Positions 55,084 through 58,156 of a DNA stretch of 58,156 nt are shown here, piece by piece. The first letter of the stretch is position 1, and each line of letters begins with the position of its first letter. Made by a program: the position numbers and the translations under genes. This DNA is from Saprospiraceae bacterium (lineage in GTDB: Bacteria; Bacteroidota; Bacteroidia; Chitinophagales; Saprospiraceae): positions 1-58,156 of the forward strand of contig JAEUUU010000133.1 of assembly GCA_016787345.1 (NCBI GenBank), given 5' to 3'. Below the pieces are notes generated by a model. The model was not told the origin of the DNA. It saw nothing but the letters and a program-made list of their open reading frames with translations, and searched no databases.

Positions 55084-56106
55084 ATGCAGACCGTCTTCTC
55101 GCTCCCCGACTACTCCGTTTGCTGCGGTAGCCTGCGCGACCATTTCCCTGGCTGGCTCCGCGAACGCCGTTATTCAAAAATCCTGATCCTTGCCGATTCG
55201 AATACCCGCCGCTTCTGCCTTCCTGTTTTGCTGTCGCAAACCGGTCTGCCGGCCGATACGCCGGTCGTCGAAATCCCCGCGGGTGAAGCTTTTAAAACAC
55301 TGGCGACCTGCGAAGGGGTCTGGCAACAACTGCTCGAACACCGGCTCGACCGCCAGGCCCTTATCATCAATCTGGGCGGCGGGGTAGTGGGCGACCTGGG
55401 CGGATTTTGCGCCGCTACGTTCAAACGTGGCGTGGATTTTATTCAGGTTCCGACTACCCTGCTTTCCATGACCGATGCAGCGATCGGCGGCAAACTGGGC
55501 ATTGATTTTCAAGGCATTAAAAATGCCGTCGGGGTGTTTCACTATCCTGCCGCCGTTTTCGTCGACCCGGCTTTCCTGAACACGCTGCCCGAGCGCGAAC
55601 TGCGCAGCGGCTTTGCCGAAGTCATCAAACACGCCCTGATCGGCGACCCGGAACTTTGGCAAAAAATCGGCCGCCTAAACGCGCTTTCACCCGCCGCCTG
55701 CGCCGAACTGCTGCCCGCCTCCATCGCCGTCAAAGTGCGCATCGTAAGCGAAGACCCGCTCGAAAAAGGCCTGCGCGCCCTGCTCAACTTCGGCCACACC
55801 ATCGGTCATGCCCTGGAAAGCTACTGGCTCGACAGCCCCGACCCGCTTACGCATGGGGAAGCTGTGGCAATGGGGATGATCCTCGAAACCCGCCACGCCT
55901 GGGGCGACCAGCCCCTTACCCGCGAAATCGAAACGGTAATTCGCCGTTTTTTCCCGGCTCGGCCCATACCCGATGGGGCGCAGGCAGACCTTTGGCAACT
56001 GATGCAGCACGACAAAAAAAATGCAGCCGGGGTCGTCCGAATGGCCCTTCCTGTGCCCGGTCAGCCATTTCAGTTGGATATCTGTGAAGTGAGGCACTGG
56101 CCATAA
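55084..56106 (+). CDS. aroB: 3-dehydroquinate synthase
   Basis: A 340-residue enzyme of the shikimate pathway, converting DAHP to 3-dehydroquinate with NAD+ and a divalent metal. The nucleotide-binding motif GGGVVGDLGGFCAATFKRGVDFIQVPTTLL is clear, then AIGGKLGIDFQGIKNAVGVFH (canonical GGKTG has Leu for Thr), ELRSGFAEVIKHALI (metal Glu) and LLNFGHTIGHALE plus HGEAVAMGM (metal His). It begins 7 bp after the histidine kinase. Length is at the short end of the family, and all catalytic landmarks are present. Confidence 0.94.
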   Translation: MQTVFSLPDYSVCCGSLRDHFPGWLRERRYSKILILADSNTRRFCLPVLLSQTGLPADTPVVEIPAGEAFKTLATCEGVWQQLLEHRLDRQALIINLGGGVVGDLGGFCAATFKRGVDFIQVPTTLLSMTDAAIGGKLGIDFQGIKNAVGVFHYPAAVFVDPAFLNTLPERELRSGFAEVIKHALIGDPELWQKIGRLNALSPAACAELLPASIAVKVRIVSEDPLEKGLRALLNFGHTIGHALESYWLDSPDPLTHGEAVAMGMILETRHAWGDQPLTREIETVIRRFFPARPIPDGAQADLWQLMQHDKKNAAGVVRMALPVPGQPFQLDICEVRHWP

Positions 56107-56118
56107 GCGCCTGCGCGC

Positions 56119-57018
56119 CTATTTCCGGATGGTAAACACCCTCGACAAATTGAACCCGAAGCGTACGCCCGACTGCATTTTGCCATTACCGTCTTTGGAG
56201 AACCACTTTTCGTCGGTCTGCGTAATCAGGCCTTTGTATGCCATGTCGGCCGCATTGGTAAAGTGAAGCTGGAACACATGGCCGCCGGTTTCGATGTCGA
56301 AACCGATGGCCAGCGGGTGGGTGTACGACTGGCTCAACTGACCCTCCGGAACGTAGTAGTATTCGGCATTCAGGGTGACCCGCCGGGTGAGTTTGATCCG
56401 CCCGCCGATACCAAGTGCATACACGTCGTTGCGGTCGGCGCGGGAGGGCACGAGATTGAGGTGTACCAGCGTGGGCGACAGTTGCAGCGTCAGTCGATCA
56501 TTGAATTTTCGGGCAATGAGCACCTGATGGGTAAAAAACAGGCGGGAGGTAAACAGATTGGTCCGGTTGGGATCGGTGAATTCGATGGTTTTGACCTGAA
56601 TATCCGTATAATAAGAAAGCGAAACGGGCATCCGTTTTTTCCCGGTCGATTGCCGGAGCAGGCGGTACTTCAGGTACCCGTCGAAGAGTTTTTCCCGGCT
56701 GTTGCGCCCGATGCCGACTGCCAGGCGGTCGGTAATGCCATAGTCCAATCCTATGCGTACCGAGGCGCCATCGAGGCCGAACAGGTCGTACAGGCCGCGC
56801 CTGGCCGGTGAAAAACGGTGCGCGATCCTGAAATCGAGCACACCTTTGGGCGTATTCTCGATCGAATGTCCGTTGACGATACGCGAGGTTTTGAAACTGG
56901 CCTGCACCAGATCGGTCGTCGGTTCGCCACCCAGTTGCGCCAACAAATCGGCCCCGTCGTCCTGTGCGCTGAGGCAGAACGGGAGGCAGCACAACAAAAA
57001 CGCTGCTAAGAGTTTCAT
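56119..57018 (-). CDS. DUF5777 family beta-barrel protein
   Basis: A 299-residue protein: signal peptide (MKLLAAFLLCCLPFCLSAQ), then the pattern typical of DUF5777 barrels, including VNGHSIENTPKGVLDFRIAHRFSP, LYDLFGLDGASVRIGLDYGITDRLAVGIGR and YYVPEGQLSQSYTHPLAIGFDIETGGHVFQLHFTNA. The family is found in Bacteroidota next to c-type cytochrome, YceI and OB-fold genes, which fits its place here: it follows an OB-fold gene by 18 bp on the minus strand. An outer-membrane location is likely. Function unknown. Confidence 0.82.
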   Translation of the reverse strand: MKLLAAFLLCCLPFCLSAQDDGADLLAQLGGEPTTDLVQASFKTSRIVNGHSIENTPKGVLDFRIAHRFSPARRGLYDLFGLDGASVRIGLDYGITDRLAVGIGRNSREKLFDGYLKYRLLRQSTGKKRMPVSLSYYTDIQVKTIEFTDPNRTNLFTSRLFFTHQVLIARKFNDRLTLQLSPTLVHLNLVPSRADRNDVYALGIGGRIKLTRRVTLNAEYYYVPEGQLSQSYTHPLAIGFDIETGGHVFQLHFTNAADMAYKGLITQTDEKWFSKDGNGKMQSGVRFGFNLSRVFTIRK

Positions 57019-57036
57019 GAGGTCAGGCGTCGGTCG

Positions 57037-57450
57037 TTATTTGATTTCAACGCAGCGGGAAATCTGCACATCGAAGCTGAATCCGGAACAAAGTCCTTTG
57101 AGCGTGATTTTTTCTCCTGCTTCGAACGTCGTGCGCGGGTGCTTGGCAAATTTGTCGAGTTCGCACGATACCCCGAAATCGCTGCCCGTATCGAACTGCA
57201 CTTTCGTGGTGCCCTCGGCGTCGGTTTCCGCCGATTTGACCGTACCGCTCACGGCGATCATTTTGTCGAGATACTTGGCGGTGGCGGCCGTTTCGTCGGT
57301 ATTGAATTCATTGAACAATTGTGTGGCATCGAGTGCAACATCGGTTTTCGAAGCAGCAATATCCTGGTGGGGTTTGTTCCACAGATAGTACCCGATTCCG
57401 CCGCCGACGAGTGCGAGTGCCAGAAGGCCCAAAATGACTTTTTTCAACAT
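57037..57450 (-). CDS. OB-fold (tRNA_anti-like) envelope protein
   Basis: A 137-residue protein with an N-terminal membrane anchor (MLKKVILGLLALALVGGGIGYYLW). The rest has the shape of a tRNA_anti-like OB-fold: ALDATQLFNEFNTDETAATAKYLDKMIAVSGTVKSAET, then VQFDTGSDFGVSCELDKFA and TFEAGEKITLKGLCSGFSFDVQISRCVEIK. Such proteins are common in Bacteroidota envelope operons; the ligand is not known. Third gene of the 58156-56119 minus-strand run. Confidence 0.75.
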   Translation of the reverse strand: MLKKVILGLLALALVGGGIGYYLWNKPHQDIAASKTDVALDATQLFNEFNTDETAATAKYLDKMIAVSGTVKSAETDAEGTTKVQFDTGSDFGVSCELDKFAKHPRTTFEAGEKITLKGLCSGFSFDVQISRCVEIK

Positions 57451-57490
57451 GACAGATTTTGGTTATTAAGTTGATAATGAATGTTTTTGG

Positions 57491-57865
57491 TCAATTTTCC
57501 GGAGCGCCGGCTTTGATCCAGGTGTCGATTCGCTGCAAGGTGCAATCGTCCAGCTTCGGGCCGTTTTGCGGCATCCAGCTGGTGCTTCGGTTGAGTGCTG
57601 CCCAGAGGCGTCCGTCGAGTGCCGCGGTTTTGACGTTGATGTACTGGTTAAAATCAAGATTGCCGGTTGGTTGTGCGCCGCTGTGGCAGCCGGGGGTACA
57701 CTGATTTTGTAATAAAGGCTGGATAAAATTGCCATATCGCACGCTGCTGGTATCGCAGTCTCCGTACAAATCCTCTTCATTGTCGTAATAACACGAGGAC
57801 GGCAGCCCGAGCATTCCCAGTACAGCGGAGAAGAATATCGCCCGCAACAACAAAGTTTTTGTCAT
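57491..57865 (-). CDS. Cytochrome-c-like lipoprotein with CX3CH haem-site variant
   Basis: The ATG at 57865 gives 124 residues with a lipoprotein signal (MTKTLLLRAIFFSAVLGMLGLPSSC); a TTG at 57883 is an alternative start. A small c-type-cytochrome-like domain follows, with NFIQPLLQNQCTPGCHSG (CTPGCH, a three-residue spacer) and the downstream SWMPQNGPKLDDCTLQRIDTWIKAGAPEN with the candidate axial Met. The paralogue 24 bp upstream (57890 on) has canonical CQGCH at the same place. Haem attachment in this copy needs testing. Confidence 0.75.
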   Translation of the reverse strand: MTKTLLLRAIFFSAVLGMLGLPSSCYYDNEEDLYGDCDTSSVRYGNFIQPLLQNQCTPGCHSGAQPTGNLDFNQYINVKTAALDGRLWAALNRSTSWMPQNGPKLDDCTLQRIDTWIKAGAPEN

Positions 57866-57889
57866 CTCCTGTTTTTTACGCAAAGATGC

Positions 57890-58156
57890 TCAATTCTGCG
57901 GTGCGCCGGCATCCACCCAGGCCTTGATCTTGTCGAGGCTGCAGGGGTCGAGTTTGGCGCCTCCGTTGGGCATCCAGTTGGTGGTTCGGGTGACGGCGGC
58001 ATAGAGTTTTCCGTTCAGTCCCAGGGTTTTTACCTGATTGTAGTTGGCCAGAACGATACCGCCCTGCGCCGAGGCTGTGCTGTGGCAGCCCTGGCATTTG
58101 GCCTGAACGAGCGGCTGGATAAAACCGACGTACGACACGCCGGCGGTTTCACAACC
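57890..58156 (-). CDS. Cytochrome-c-like protein (5' end missing)
   Basis: The frame stays open to the right edge (beginning GCETAGVSYVG), so the protein starts outside the window; 88 residues are visible. The haem site is FIQPLVQAKCQGCHSTAS (CXXCH), and the end is NWMPNGGAKLDPCSLDKIKAWVDAGAPQN with a candidate axial Met. It is a paralogue of the next gene. First gene of a run with the CX3CH lipoprotein, OB-fold and DUF5777 genes, which points to an envelope redox function. Confidence 0.8.
   Translation of the reverse strand, partial: GCETAGVSYVGFIQPLVQAKCQGCHSTASAQGGIVLANYNQVKTLGLNGKLYAAVTRTTNWMPNGGAKLDPCSLDKIKAWVDAGAPQN

Overview
The window reads as a chromosome segment of a moderately GC-rich Bacteroidota, most likely a Saprospiria-type lineage. 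This is an inference from several signs. Six large exported proteins end in type IX secretion (T9SS) sorting domains. Several genes are preceded by the Bacteroidota sigma-A -7 element (TAnnTTTG). Many genes are periplasmic or outer-membrane proteins of Bacteroidota type (choice-of-anchor L, DUF5777, OmpA fusion), and Shine-Dalgarno sequences are weak or absent. Genes are mostly single or in short operons, with core metabolism interspersed with exported proteins. No tRNA, rRNA, CRISPR array, prophage or classical IS element was recognised.

Layout. 1-13.5 kb: a PLP aminotransferase, folE, a YceI protein and three T9SS cargo proteins (a lysyl-oxidase-like protein, a VIT/vWA-like protein and an FnIII protein), plus hypothetical lipoproteins. 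13.7-20.7 kb: a large fused B12 acyl-CoA mutase (IcmF type), a small AT-richer patch with an orphan DUF433 protein, a LETM1-like small protein and an S9 dipeptidyl peptidase. 20.9-27.3 kb: a vWA T9SS protein with a TonB-receptor-like N-terminus, a GH109-type NAD-dependent glycosidase with a peptidase-MA-like protease, and GTP-type PEP carboxykinase. 27.6-34.2 kb: a minus-strand run of poorly known exported or membrane proteins, an alpha/beta hydrolase lipoprotein, pdxH and a DoxX-like protein. 34.4-47.8 kb: Lon, a GT-C-like membrane glycosyltransferase, a giant choice-of-anchor L adhesin-like protein with 52-residue repeats, glutaryl-CoA dehydrogenase, an OmpA-domain protein, a beta-barrel and another T9SS protein. 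48.1-58.2 kb: clpB, a RAYT transposase framed by arrays of long palindromic repeats, the rpsF-rpsR-rplI operon, an orphan histidine kinase with aroB, and a minus-strand set (DUF5777 barrel, OB-fold protein, two cytochrome-c-like proteins).

The most unusual structure is the 1.57-kb unit between clpB and rpsF (50775-52346). It holds five copies of a composite palindromic repeat, three of them at an exact 160-bp period, around an HUH/Y1 transposase of the REP-associated (RAYT) type. The repeat border TAGCGCC supplies the stop codons of both clpB and the transposase. Other points of interest are a transcription terminator that runs into the promoter of an apparently leaderless histidine-kinase gene, a CX3CH haem-site variant next to a canonical CXXCH paralogue, a vWA protein that begins like a TonB-dependent receptor, and a duplicated element of about 140 bp tied to two terminators.
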